Shown here: in pieces, positions 17,805 through 26,665 of the stretch
Position numbering within the stretch: position 1 is the first letter of the stretch
Layout: each line of letters starts with the position of its first letter
Source of the DNA: CAZLFQ01 sp964558975
GTDB taxonomy: Bacteria; Pseudomonadota; Alphaproteobacteria; Rickettsiales; Midichloriaceae
Length of the DNA stretch: 64,000 nucleotides
Direction: 5' to 3'
NCBI GenBank assembly: GCA_964558975.1
Contig: CAZLFQ010000001.1
Coordinates: 124,001-188,000 of the forward strand
Made by a program: the position numbers and the translations under genes
Notes under the pieces: generated by a model
The model's input: the letters and a program-made list of their open reading frames with translations, nothing else
Told to the model about the DNA's origin: nothing
Databases searched by the model: none

Positions 17805-19136
17805 ATGCTTATGAAGCTAAATGAAAGTTTTTTTGAAGATTATTTTAGAAGATTAGGTTCTACAAAATCTAGTGATACTTATGCAAGATCTATAACATCG
17901 GATCTTCAAATTGAAAGAGTCTCAAGAAGAGGTGATAGAGCTGAAATGGAAGATGCTGATGTTTCGTACTTATTAGAGAAAGAGTGCTCGGTAGATGAAC
18001 TCAAAGACGCTATGATATGTTCAATAAAACAAGCTGATAATAATCTTAAGCAACGAGGAATTAATTCTGGCGCTTGCGTACAAAGTTTAGCTTTAACTAA
18101 AGATGGGCAAGTTGTATCGGCTAATATTGGTGATACTCAGGCAATCGCATATGTATACGATAGCGTAACAAAAAAAGTTACTCCACACCTTCTAAATAAA
18201 ATGCATAGGCCTAATGATCCTGAAGAAATGAAGCGTGTTAGAGATTCTGGTGGTAGGTTAACCATAAGGCTGGTATTTAAAATAATTGATAAAAGCAAAA
18301 TACCAAGTGATCTGTATAATAAACTTTTTGATTATATGGCGGACAAGCTATACACGCCAGAAAATGCAAGGGCTGTGAATGAGATTATAGAAAAAGCAAA
18401 TAAGTTAAATGCAGAAAATGGTTTGGTGCTAACTGCTAAGATGGATTTGAGAATAATTGCTGGCAGAGCTGCATTGAACTTCTCAAGAGCTATTTCAAAT
18501 AATAGTAATCTAATTTCTAGTGAAGCGACGGTTCAAGTAACAGATCTAAAACAGTTAGTGCGTAATAAAGGTGATAAAATATTTTTAACCTTGGCATGTG
18601 ATGGCTTTTTTGAAGTGGACCAATTACTGACAGCAGAGAATTATGCTTTGCTAGTTGAAATGGCAATTAATAGGGGGTTGGACAGTAGAATTGTTGAGTT
18701 GTTTCATATGTTTGCCAGCAGCACATTTGAAACAGATAAAGCATCTATACATTCAAATGATAATTTAACTCTACTGGGTGGTTTTGTTGATTTTGAAAAG
18801 TTGGGTAAAGTCGATGGGGCATACATTTATAACTTAGCCGATGGCCATAATGGAAGTGAGGCAGCTAAGCTTTTTGTTCAGATGCAGCCAATGTTTATGA
18901 TGGAGGCGCTGCACTCAGGAATTTCTTTGTTTTTTGATTTGCTCCATGTTGCACAAAATGTTTCAAGGGTCATAGCTACAAGCTTTGCATATATAGCTGC
19001 TGATTATACAGGCACGGCATTATGCTTAACTACTTCCCCAGATGGTGGAGCTATGGTAAATACACTTGATGTCGTCATAAAACAAATGATTCAGGAGTCA
19101 CTAAATAGAATGACTCCTCAAGCAATCGCACTTTAG
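17805..19136 (+). CDS. PP2C-like protein phosphatase with displaced DGHGG-type motif
   Basis: The protein (443 residues) shows PPM/PP2C motifs: GDRAEMEDAD (MED 48-50), VVSANIGDTQAIAY (GD 109-110), MHRPNDPEEMKRVRDSGG (GG 149-150), LNFSRAI (224-230), LACDGFFEV (ACDG 264-267) and SNDNLTLL (DN 319-320). The DGHGG motif that normally follows the MED strand is missing there. A match, NLADGHNGSEAAKLF (DGHNG 346-350), instead comes after the DN motif, and then AADYTGTALCLTTSPDGG resembles the usual GST strand. There is no signal peptide. AAGAGG is 8 nt before an ATG at 17811, so the true start may be two codons downstream. Catalytic competence is uncertain; eukaryotic-like character and position next to a secreted protease suggest a host-directed protein (inference). 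Confidence 0.75.
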   Translation: MLMKLNESFFEDYFRRLGSTKSSDTYARSITSDLQIERVSRRGDRAEMEDADVSYLLEKECSVDELKDAMICSIKQADNNLKQRGINSGACVQSLALTKDGQVVSANIGDTQAIAYVYDSVTKKVTPHLLNKMHRPNDPEEMKRVRDSGGRLTIRLVFKIIDKSKIPSDLYNKLFDYMADKLYTPENARAVNEIIEKANKLNAENGLVLTAKMDLRIIAGRAALNFSRAISNNSNLISSEATVQVTDLKQLVRNKGDKIFLTLACDGFFEVDQLLTAENYALLVEMAINRGLDSRIVELFHMFASSTFETDKASIHSNDNLTLLGGFVDFEKLGKVDGAYIYNLADGHNGSEAAKLFVQMQPMFMMEALHSGISLFFDLLHVAQNVSRVIATSFAYIAADYTGTALCLTTSPDGGAMVNTLDVVIKQMIQESLNRMTPQAIAL

Positions 19137-19139
19137 TTT

Positions 19140-21725
19140 TTAGTCCAAAATAAAGTTATTTTCGTTTAGGTCTTGAATTAAAACATCTCGCAGTTCGATA
19201 GACCATTCATTATTGCCAATTACTGTAGTATGTAGGCAGAGCGTAGAGTGTTCACGACACGTGTTTTTTTCAGTCATTAAAGATTGGATTTCAGAATAGG
19301 TTGCGCCACCAATTTTAAGCTTGTCTCTTCTTGTATCGAAATCATGTATCACATCGTGTCCTAAGTTGCTCCACTTAAGGCTTGGATACCATATTATATC
19401 TTCGCCACCTTCGGTATAGATGTTGTCATTTCCTCTGCCAGGCATTATTATATTATTTCCATCATTTCCTCTAAGTGTGTCATCGCCATCACCAGATTTA
19501 ATGTTAGAAATTGCCGTTATGCTGAGTACAGGAGAAGAAGTAAGACGTTCAAGTACAATTTCTTGACCATCAATAATACTTTTTGAAAAGCCTGAAAGAT
19601 CTATTGTAACGGGAGTAGAAATAGCAACTGTGTTAATTGTATTAAAAGGTGAATCCGCTTTGATTACATGGCGATTTTCACCATCTAATTCATTGAAGAA
19701 CGAAGTGTAAATAATTTCATTAGAAATATGTTCTTTTGGTTTTCCATAGAAATCTAGACCAACTAAAATTGGTTTTACTGAATTGATACCAGTATTGCTT
19801 AGTTGAGTTTTGGATTGATTATTGTCGAGGCTAATTGTTACATTCCAATTTCCCTTACCTAATTCACCTCGTGCATGTTGCAGTCCAAAGTTCCAATCTA
19901 TACCCTGACCAAAGTCAAAACAATATTCTTTGGTAAGGGGATTATATCCGCTATTTCTAATTATCGTATAAGTAAAATTTTGAGGTGATGTAATGCTGAT
20001 TTCAAGTTTCTCGTTTATAGGACTAGATTGTTGAAATTCAGCTGTCAATTCAAGTTTTAAAAACTCAATTTCAATATCTTCGTCTTGAACAAAAGTGTCA
20101 GTAAAACTGCCTTCATAAGTTTTTCCATTATAAGTTTTTGGTGATGAAACTAGATTGTTGTAATTCTGAAATGTGTTTGAATGTTCCCATACTTCAGCGA
20201 GTCTTACAGCACCAAATGTGTCTACTATACCAAATCCATATTCTCTATTGTACATTAGTCCGCCGCCATTTGAGTTTTTAGCTCCATTTACCGAGTATTC
20301 AAACTCATCTCCATTTTTAGGTAGTGCTGAATATGCTAATATGTCTTGAACATCCCTCCAGCCTAAATTTGGGTTTGCTTCTAACATGAGTCCAACTGTT
20401 GCGGCAACAGCAGGTGAGGAAAAGGATGTGCCTTCAACTTTAGTGTTTTTTAGTTGCCCTGAAATTTGATTGTCTTCCACAACTAAATTTGTTTGGTGAG
20501 TAGTTAAAAAATGGCTTGCTGGAGCTGCAACTAAAGTTAAAGCTGATGTGCTGGCAAAATGCTCTATCTCAACTTCGAATTTTAAAAGCTGTTCTTTTGG
20601 TTTAGAAAATCCACCTACTATAATGTTATATGGATTAACTCGTCCAAGTTCAAGATTTGTATCTGCGTAGATATCATTACCTCCAGCGAATACTATAATG
20701 CTTCCTTTACCATCTCGGCCGTTAATTACTGCTGATTCAATTGCTTCTAAATGATTTTGCTCTTTATTAAAATCTTTTTCTAGTGTTTTTGCAATTGTAT
20801 ATGGTTTCCTTTGTGACGGGCATTCGTAATCTTTGCCCCAACTATTGTTTATTACATCGAAATCACTAAATATTGATAATTCGTTAGTAGATCCTAAAAT
20901 ATTTTCACCAGCAGGAAGTTGCGCAGAAGTCATGTTAGCATTAAAGGCTATTCCAGACATACCAATAGTGTTGTTATGCTTTGCTCCAATTACACTTGCC
21001 ACCATTAACCCGTGTTGTCCTAGTGCTTCATTGTCAAATTCTGTTTCGTATGGATTGTTATGAATTTCTATGTCTGAGTTTAATGGAATGAATCCTTCAT
21101 CCAGAATTGCAATTTTTACTCCTTTACCCGAGTAATCATTCCACACAGGAATAACATTCATTTCTTGCAAATACCATTGCTCGAAAAATGCAGGATCATT
21201 TGGGTGATGAGGCTCTCTTAAATAAACTTTTATTGAATTGGTGTTTTTAAAGCCTAATTCGTTTTTTATAGTGTATTCAAAAGACTTTATGCCATCAAAA
21301 TTGGCATCAGGAATAATGCTTATATTCCCATCTTTAAGTAATTTAACTTGGCAACCAACAGGGTTTTTCACTGTGAATATAGAAAGCTTAGAATTTCTGA
21401 AATCTTTATCATTAGCAAGTAATTGGCTAGCTGGTATCTCTATCGTGTTCATATCAGTTAAGTCAACGATATCACTAACATGATAAGGTGTTTTATCAAT
21501 GATAGAAACTCTGCGTAAATCTCCAAAAGCTAAGAACTTAATGTGTCCGTCCTTTAATCCAGTAAACTCATATTTGTTGCAAGGTACTGAGGTCATGTCT
21601 TCGATTTTTATGACATCATTTTGGATCTCAATGTTATAATCAGTATAACTGCCTCTAAGAGTTAGTTGTCCGTCTTTTATAATGGGGCGTTTTGTTATTG
21701 TGTGAGATTTTGATGAAATTGTCAT
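19140..21725 (-). CDS. Large secreted subtilase (S8) with P-like domain and RTX-type tail
   Basis: The 861-residue protein has several parts. Residues 1-170 contain a cadherin-like/tandem beta module (PDANFDGIKSFEYTIKN). Residues 180-500 form an S8 serine-protease domain with the triad D209 (AILDEG), H238 (GQHGL) and S434 (EGTSFSSP), and oxyanion N350 (AGGND). A beta-sandwich at about 530-690 resembles the proprotein-convertase P domain. The last part has a few RTX nonapeptides (GDGDDTLRG, about 744-780) and a C-terminal segment ending NENNFILD. With no N-terminal signal but glycine/aspartate nonapeptides, type I secretion is likely. His is followed by GL rather than the usual GT. A decayed relative of the C-terminus lies at 37144-37275. 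Confidence 0.88.
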   Translation of the reverse strand: MTISSKSHTITKRPIIKDGQLTLRGSYTDYNIEIQNDVIKIEDMTSVPCNKYEFTGLKDGHIKFLAFGDLRRVSIIDKTPYHVSDIVDLTDMNTIEIPASQLLANDKDFRNSKLSIFTVKNPVGCQVKLLKDGNISIIPDANFDGIKSFEYTIKNELGFKNTNSIKVYLREPHHPNDPAFFEQWYLQEMNVIPVWNDYSGKGVKIAILDEGFIPLNSDIEIHNNPYETEFDNEALGQHGLMVASVIGAKHNNTIGMSGIAFNANMTSAQLPAGENILGSTNELSIFSDFDVINNSWGKDYECPSQRKPYTIAKTLEKDFNKEQNHLEAIESAVINGRDGKGSIIVFAGGNDIYADTNLELGRVNPYNIIVGGFSKPKEQLLKFEVEIEHFASTSALTLVAAPASHFLTTHQTNLVVEDNQISGQLKNTKVEGTSFSSPAVAATVGLMLEANPNLGWRDVQDILAYSALPKNGDEFEYSVNGAKNSNGGGLMYNREYGFGIVDTFGAVRLAEVWEHSNTFQNYNNLVSSPKTYNGKTYEGSFTDTFVQDEDIEIEFLKLELTAEFQQSSPINEKLEISITSPQNFTYTIIRNSGYNPLTKEYCFDFGQGIDWNFGLQHARGELGKGNWNVTISLDNNQSKTQLSNTGINSVKPILVGLDFYGKPKEHISNEIIYTSFFNELDGENRHVIKADSPFNTINTVAISTPVTIDLSGFSKSIIDGQEIVLERLTSSPVLSITAISNIKSGDGDDTLRGNDGNNIIMPGRGNDNIYTEGGEDIIWYPSLKWSNLGHDVIHDFDTRRDKLKIGGATYSEIQSLMTEKNTCREHSTLCLHTTVIGNNEWSIELRDVLIQDLNENNFILD

Positions 21726-21755
21726 AAATCGGCCAATTTAGTTGTTGAGGTGTGA

Positions 21756-21784
21756 ATAATACCACTTTCTTTGGCTGAAAGCAA
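21756..21784 (-). promoter_or_regulatory. Putative promoter of the subtilase gene
   Basis: Minus strand TTGCTT (21779-21784), a 17-nt spacer and TATTAT (21756-21761), 30 nt before the ATG. The leader has no obvious ribosome binding site. Confidence 0.5.
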
Positions 21785-21873
21785 TGTATTTGCGTGATTT
21801 GGCTGGGTATATTGTTGATTTATATAGAGTTGCGTATTTTTCTATCACGATTTATTGCAAATAGTCCAAATTC

Positions 21874-21902
21874 TTGACACCTTTATTTTAAAAAGCTAAC
21901 AT
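21874..21902 (+). promoter_or_regulatory. Promoter of the eight-cysteine protein and ilvE
   Basis: A perfect -35 TTGACA (21874-21879), a 17-nt spacer and TAACAT (21897-21902), 28 nt before the ATG. GAGGA lies in the leader 5 nt before that ATG. Confidence 0.65.
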
Positions 21903-21930
21903 CCGCACGCAAACTTTTAATGAGGAATCT

Positions 21931-22554
21931 ATGCCTAAAATTGGTGATATAATCAATAGCGCAAAAGAAACTGCTAAACGCGTCGCTGAAAAGATTGAAA
22001 AAAAATGGGACAAAGTTGAAGACCAAACAAACTGCGTTCTACATAAAGATACATACAAAAATATAGCAAGATTAAATAGCCTTGAGTGTAATAAGTCTAC
22101 AGTATCTAACTTACTTTCACTAAAAGAAAAAATTAAAAATCTGTCATCAGAAGAATTGCTTTTAAAGCATAAAGGTGCGCCAGATGTTAATGATTGTAGT
22201 TGGTTCAAAAGTGAAACAAATTATTACTTAAACGTTAAGTTAGCTGAATGTGGAATACAAAAACCAATTGTTTCTAGTTTAAAACCGACAGACTGCCAAG
22301 TAAATGTTCAGGCCTACAAAGATATCGCTAGTTTGGTAGGACATTGTGATAAAATGAATGTTCTGAACCTGATTCACAGTGTTGAGAAGTTGGGAATCTC
22401 TTCTCCAGACGTTGTGCTTTTCGCGCAAGACTTGAAAACTGATAGTTACAATCTGAATTCAAGAGATTGTGCTTGGTTTAATGATCAAGTTGAAATGTAT
22501 AATGCTAAACTAATTGAATGTGGGGAAGCTCCTCATTTAGCAACAGAGCTATAA
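21931..22554 (+). CDS. Hypothetical protein with two four-cysteine repeats
   Basis: Unrecognised 207-residue protein. An N-terminal amphipathic, Lys-rich helix (about 1-30) is followed by two homologous units. Unit 1 has Cys at 35, 53, 89 and 107; unit 2 at 122, 139, 180 and 197. Shared blocks are (N/D)C-x6-7-YK(N/D)IA, DC(S/A)WF and KL(A/I)ECG. There is no signal peptide or membrane segment, so the cysteines are either metal- or redox-active in the cytoplasm or oxidised after export by another route. It has a strong promoter and GAGGA site. Its stop is separated by one base from the ilvE ATG, so the two are co-transcribed. Function unknown. Confidence 0.7.
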   Translation: MPKIGDIINSAKETAKRVAEKIEKKWDKVEDQTNCVLHKDTYKNIARLNSLECNKSTVSNLLSLKEKIKNLSSEELLLKHKGAPDVNDCSWFKSETNYYLNVKLAECGIQKPIVSSLKPTDCQVNVQAYKDIASLVGHCDKMNVLNLIHSVEKLGISSPDVVLFAQDLKTDSYNLNSRDCAWFNDQVEMYNAKLIECGEAPHLATEL

Positions 22555-22555
22555 T

Positions 22556-23431
22556 ATGGCGCAAATACCTTTTGATCAGCGAGATGGAAAAATTTGGTAC
22601 AACGGACAGATTGTTGATTGGAAGGATGCCAAGCTACATGTGTTAACTCATGGATTACACTATGGTAGCTCAATATATGAAGGTGTAAGAATTTATAATT
22701 ACAAACCTTTTAAATTAAAAGAGCATATGGAAAGACTCAAACACTCGGCAAATTGTCTAGGGTTTGAGCTGCCATATGGTGTTGATGAACTATGCGAAAA
22801 ATTCCTAGAGCAAATTGCATTAAACGATATTGCAAATGGCTATGGAAGACCAGCTGCATGGCGCGGTTCAGAGAGTATGCTTATTGGTGGTGATGGAACA
22901 AAGATTAACGTTATACTAGCTGTCTGGAAATCATTTGAGAGCAAGCGTAATGAACTGAGGGAAAACGGTATAAGATTATGTATAAGTAAATGGCGCAAAC
23001 CAAATGCAGATTCATCCCCTTATTCTGCTAAATGTGCAGGAGTTTATACTCTTTGTACAATTGCAAAAAATGAAGCTGTTGCAAATGGTTATGATGATGC
23101 ATTGCTTTTAGATAGCAGAGGTTATGTGACCGAAGGTACTACATCAAATGTATTTTTCATATATGGTGATGAGCTTCATACCCCAACAGCTGATTGTTTT
23201 TTAAATGGTATTACCAGACAAACTTTTATTCATATTGCCAAAGAGAAAAATATTAAAGTTGTTGAAAGGCATATATCATTAGATGAAGCTAAAAAAGCTG
23301 ATTCTGCCTTTTTAACAGGTACCGCGATTGAGACCAATCCCATAAAATCTATTGATGACAAAGAGTATAGTATTTCAAACGAGATGTACAAATTGCTTTC
23401 AAATGAATATAGCAAGCTTGTAAATAGCTAA
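22556..23431 (+). CDS. ilvE: Class IV aminotransferase, probably branched-chain amino acid aminotransferase
   Basis: A PLP enzyme that transfers the amino group between glutamate and branched-chain keto acids. Landmarks: THGLHYGSSIYEGVRIY near the N-terminus, PLP-binding K159 in SAKCAGVYT, the TEGTTSNVFF cofactor-phosphate segment, and a C-terminal FLTGTAIETNPI. The length of 291 residues fits. The same fold includes D-amino-acid transaminase and aminodeoxychorismate lyase; the YEG and CAGVY segments favour IlvE. No other branched-chain pathway genes are in the window, so it may serve salvage or keto-acid exchange. Confidence 0.87.
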   Translation: MAQIPFDQRDGKIWYNGQIVDWKDAKLHVLTHGLHYGSSIYEGVRIYNYKPFKLKEHMERLKHSANCLGFELPYGVDELCEKFLEQIALNDIANGYGRPAAWRGSESMLIGGDGTKINVILAVWKSFESKRNELRENGIRLCISKWRKPNADSSPYSAKCAGVYTLCTIAKNEAVANGYDDALLLDSRGYVTEGTTSNVFFIYGDELHTPTADCFLNGITRQTFIHIAKEKNIKVVERHISLDEAKKADSAFLTGTAIETNPIKSIDDKEYSISNEMYKLLSNEYSKLVNS

Positions 23432-23481
23432 AGCTTCGGTATATTCTCAAATTAAGAGAACCTAATGAGTTGTAAGCTCAG

Positions 23482-25674
23482 TTGAGATTATTATATCCAT
23501 TTTTTTTATGCGTCTTTTTTAGCACCTCATTTGCATTTGCTGATGATATTAATTTGACTGGAGATCAGCCAGTTCAAATTCAAGCTGATCAACTTTACAA
23601 TGATAAAGAGAAAAATATAGCATATGCATTGGGTAATGTCGAAATAGTGCAAGGTAATCAAATACTACTTGCTGATAATGCAATCTTCCACAGAACAGAA
23701 GACGTGATTTATTTGAAAGGCAATGTAGCTATAAAAAGAGAAGATGGGAGTATTTTCTTTTCAGATGAGGCGAGGCTAGAGAAAACATCTAAAATTGGAA
23801 TAGCATTAAACTTCAAAGCAAGAATGGCTAAGAAAACACTTCTTGCTGCAAAATCTGCTGAGATGGTTGACGATAATACAATGGAAATGGAGGATATGGT
23901 TGTTACTCCATGCAAGATTTGTGCTAATAACTATAGAAGCTTCTTCCCGCTATGGCAGTTTAAAGCTAAAAAGGCGACTTTAGATAAAGAAGCTGAGCGC
24001 ATATATTATAAAGATGCAAAAATTGATTTCTTGGGTGTTCCAGTGTTTTACTCTCCATACTTATCTTCACCAGCGCCAGGGGCTAAAAGAAAAAGTGGAT
24101 TCTTATTTCCAGAATTAGCATATTCATCCAAATCTACTGGTTTTGGAGTCGGAGTGCCATATTATTGGAATATTGCTCCTGATAAAGATGCAACTATTAC
24201 ACCTGTTCTTGCTAGAGAGGGGAAATTGGTGTTTGGAGAATATAGGCAGAAATTTAAGGAGGGTGATTTTATTTTAAAAGGTAGCCTCGCTCATGTTCAG
24301 AAGACAGGAAAAAACGGGGCTAGTATTGGTAGTAGGAAAACATTTAAAGGCCATTATGACCTTGCTGGAGATTATATAGTTAGAAATGACTGGCACACTG
24401 GTAAGCTAAGATATAAGTCTAAAAGGGTATTTGACCCATCCAAAACTTATCTAAGAAAGTATAAGATTTCTAGAGAAGAAATTTTGAATACAGATGTTTC
24501 GTATAATGTTTTTGAAAGTAAAAATTATTATATTGCTCGTGCTTTATCATTCCAAGATTTAAGATTTGAGCATAATAATAAAACTACACCTTTGGCGCTT
24601 CCGCTGCTTGAAGCTCATCGCGAGAAAGATACAGGCTTTTGGAATTCAAAACTATTCACAGACGTTAATGTTCTAAATTTAGTTAGAAGCCAAGGTGAGT
24701 CGTATAAGAGATTTAGTGTAGCTGAGGGCTTGAAAATACCCTTTAAAATGCCATATGGTCATAAGTTTAGTACTACTGCAGCAATTCGTGCAGATCTTTA
24801 TGAAGTTGATAAGAATCCTATTATAGTCACTGATACTAAAACTAGATTAATAAACAATAAGGAAGGGGCTGAAGGTAGGATATACCCAGAGATTAGAAAC
24901 GAATGGAGTTGGCCATTATATAACTATATTGGTAATAATATGGTAATTATTGAGCCTGTAGCTCAGGGTATAATTGCTCCGAACATGACAAATCTGGATA
25001 AAGTTGGAAATGAAGATAGCCAATTACCTGAAATTTCTGCATCAAATCTTTTTTCACATAATAGATACGTTGGTTTTGATAAAATTGAAAGTGGTACAAG
25101 GGTAAATTACGGTGTTAGAGGTAATATTACCTTTGAAAAATTTAAGAATATAAATGCAATTTTTGGGCAAACATATAGAACCCATAAAGATTCTAATTTT
25201 GATAGGAAAAGCGGATTAGATGGTCACCAATCGGATTATGTAGGCAAAGTTACCGTACAGCCAGACGAACATGTTTTTTTTAACGATGCGTTTAGACTTA
25301 ATTCAAGTGATGCTAACCCGTTAAGAAATGAAGTGAATATGGAGTTAGCTTATCCAGTTTGGAATTTAAATGTTGCTCATATGTGGATTGATAAAAAACT
25401 AATAGACAAAGGTTCGGCTAAATATCGTCAGGAAATTGCTTTAAACGGAGCTTACAATGTGTTTAGAGAATGGTGGTTAGAAAGTGGTGTAAGTAGCAGA
25501 ATAGGTAAGAAAATAGCAAATGACAGCTCGCGTCTAGTCAATACAACGGCTGGCCTAAGGTTTCAAGCAGATTGCCTTTATGCCAAATTTGTAGTATCAA
25601 GAGACTACTCTAAGTCTAGAGATTTAAGACCAGAGAATTCATATAGTTTAGTTATAACAATTCCAACGTATTAA
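23482..25674 (+). CDS. lptD: LPS-assembly protein LptD
   Basis: LptD is the outer-membrane barrel that inserts LPS at the cell surface. A signal peptide (ends TSFAFA) precedes an N-terminal OstA/LptA-like beta-jellyroll (about 25-140: QIQADQLYNDKEKNIAYALGNV), then the barrel, including FSPYLSSPAPGAKRKSGFLFPE-like conserved text (YSPYLS, RKSGFL, GVPYYWNIAPD). The length of 730 residues is typical for alphaproteobacteria. The start is TTG; it is the only codon that retains the signal peptide. surA follows after 2 nt. Confidence 0.95.
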   Translation: MRLLYPFFLCVFFSTSFAFADDINLTGDQPVQIQADQLYNDKEKNIAYALGNVEIVQGNQILLADNAIFHRTEDVIYLKGNVAIKREDGSIFFSDEARLEKTSKIGIALNFKARMAKKTLLAAKSAEMVDDNTMEMEDMVVTPCKICANNYRSFFPLWQFKAKKATLDKEAERIYYKDAKIDFLGVPVFYSPYLSSPAPGAKRKSGFLFPELAYSSKSTGFGVGVPYYWNIAPDKDATITPVLAREGKLVFGEYRQKFKEGDFILKGSLAHVQKTGKNGASIGSRKTFKGHYDLAGDYIVRNDWHTGKLRYKSKRVFDPSKTYLRKYKISREEILNTDVSYNVFESKNYYIARALSFQDLRFEHNNKTTPLALPLLEAHREKDTGFWNSKLFTDVNVLNLVRSQGESYKRFSVAEGLKIPFKMPYGHKFSTTAAIRADLYEVDKNPIIVTDTKTRLINNKEGAEGRIYPEIRNEWSWPLYNYIGNNMVIIEPVAQGIIAPNMTNLDKVGNEDSQLPEISASNLFSHNRYVGFDKIESGTRVNYGVRGNITFEKFKNINAIFGQTYRTHKDSNFDRKSGLDGHQSDYVGKVTVQPDEHVFFNDAFRLNSSDANPLRNEVNMELAYPVWNLNVAHMWIDKKLIDKGSAKYRQEIALNGAYNVFREWWLESGVSSRIGKKIANDSSRLVNTTAGLRFQADCLYAKFVVSRDYSKSRDLRPENSYSLVITIPTY

Positions 25675-25676
25675 AT

Positions 25677-26624
25677 ATGAAACAGATTTTATTATTTTTG
25701 GTAACAATTGTTCTGTGTGTTAATTACGCAGTAGCAGAGCAGCAGTCGGTTGTTGTGGTTGTAAATGATGAAGCAATTACAGATCTTGATGTCAAAAAGA
25801 GAATGGATTTGGTTGTAAAGTCGAGTGGTATATCGCCAGACAGCAAAACTTATCAGCTAATGAAACAACATGTTATCTATGGTCTAATTGATGAAAAGCT
25901 TGTAGCTAGAGAAGCCAAAGAAAAAAGCGTGGAAATAGATGATGCTGATCTTTCTTTTGCAATGAATAGCATTGCAGAGAAGAATGGAGTGAGTTTGACC
26001 GACTTGGAAAGATTCCTCACCAGCAAAGGCATCAATAAGGATGTCCTAGAAGAGCAGATTAAAGGTCAGTTACTTCTTAATAAATATCTTAGAGTTATGA
26101 TTCAACCTAAAATATCTGTTTCTGAAAAGGAGGTTGAAGAGAGTAGGGGTACTTTAATTAAGTCTATGGCGAAATCAAAAAGTAAAGTTTCGCAAGTTAA
26201 GCTAGCTGAGATAGTTTTATACCCTAAATATAATAATAAAGATGGTGAAAAAGGTCTTGCTGAAAAGCTAGTATCTCAGATTACTGGTGGGTCAGACTTT
26301 GCATCGTTAGCAAAAGAATTTTCAGATAGCAGTAGCGCGGCATCAGGAGGAAATATTGGCTGGGTTTATATAGATCAAGTTATTCCTGAAATTGCTAGAG
26401 CTGTGGCTAATTTAGAAGTTGGGCAAATTTCAAATCCTATAGTATTGCAGGATGGGATTCACATTATAAAGGTTTTAGAAGTTAAGTTTAAAAAAGATGA
26501 CCCTGTTCCAGAAAAAATCAACGACGATCAGGTTAAAGATCTTATTCTAAACAAGAAACTTGATCTCCAAATCAAGGGATTATTAAGAAAACTTCGCAGA
26601 GATAGTTATATAAACTTCAAATAA
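25677..26624 (+). CDS. surA: Periplasmic chaperone/peptidyl-prolyl isomerase SurA
   Basis: SurA escorts outer-membrane proteins, LptD in particular, to BamA. The 315-residue protein has a signal peptide (ends NYAVA), a SurA N-terminal chaperone region (VVVVNDEAITDLDVKKRM), and one parvulin domain (about 180-275: FASLAKEFSDSSSAASGGNIGWV, GQISNPIVLQDGIHIIKV). E. coli SurA has two parvulin domains; one is common in alphaproteobacteria. It lies 2 nt after lptD, and lptD-surA is the classical gene order. Confidence 0.92.
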   Translation: MKQILLFLVTIVLCVNYAVAEQQSVVVVVNDEAITDLDVKKRMDLVVKSSGISPDSKTYQLMKQHVIYGLIDEKLVAREAKEKSVEIDDADLSFAMNSIAEKNGVSLTDLERFLTSKGINKDVLEEQIKGQLLLNKYLRVMIQPKISVSEKEVEESRGTLIKSMAKSKSKVSQVKLAEIVLYPKYNNKDGEKGLAEKLVSQITGGSDFASLAKEFSDSSSAASGGNIGWVYIDQVIPEIARAVANLEVGQISNPIVLQDGIHIIKVLEVKFKKDDPVPEKINDDQVKDLILNKKLDLQIKGLLRKLRRDSYINFK

Positions 26625-26650
26625 AAAAAGCCCCAATGCGGGGCTTTTTT
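26624..26650. terminator. Bidirectional terminator between surA and nrdB
   Basis: Stem AAAAAAGCCCC / GGGGCTTTTTT with a 5-nt loop. A and T runs on each side let it serve both converging transcripts. Confidence 0.92.
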
Positions 26651-26665
26651 TATAATTATAATTTA

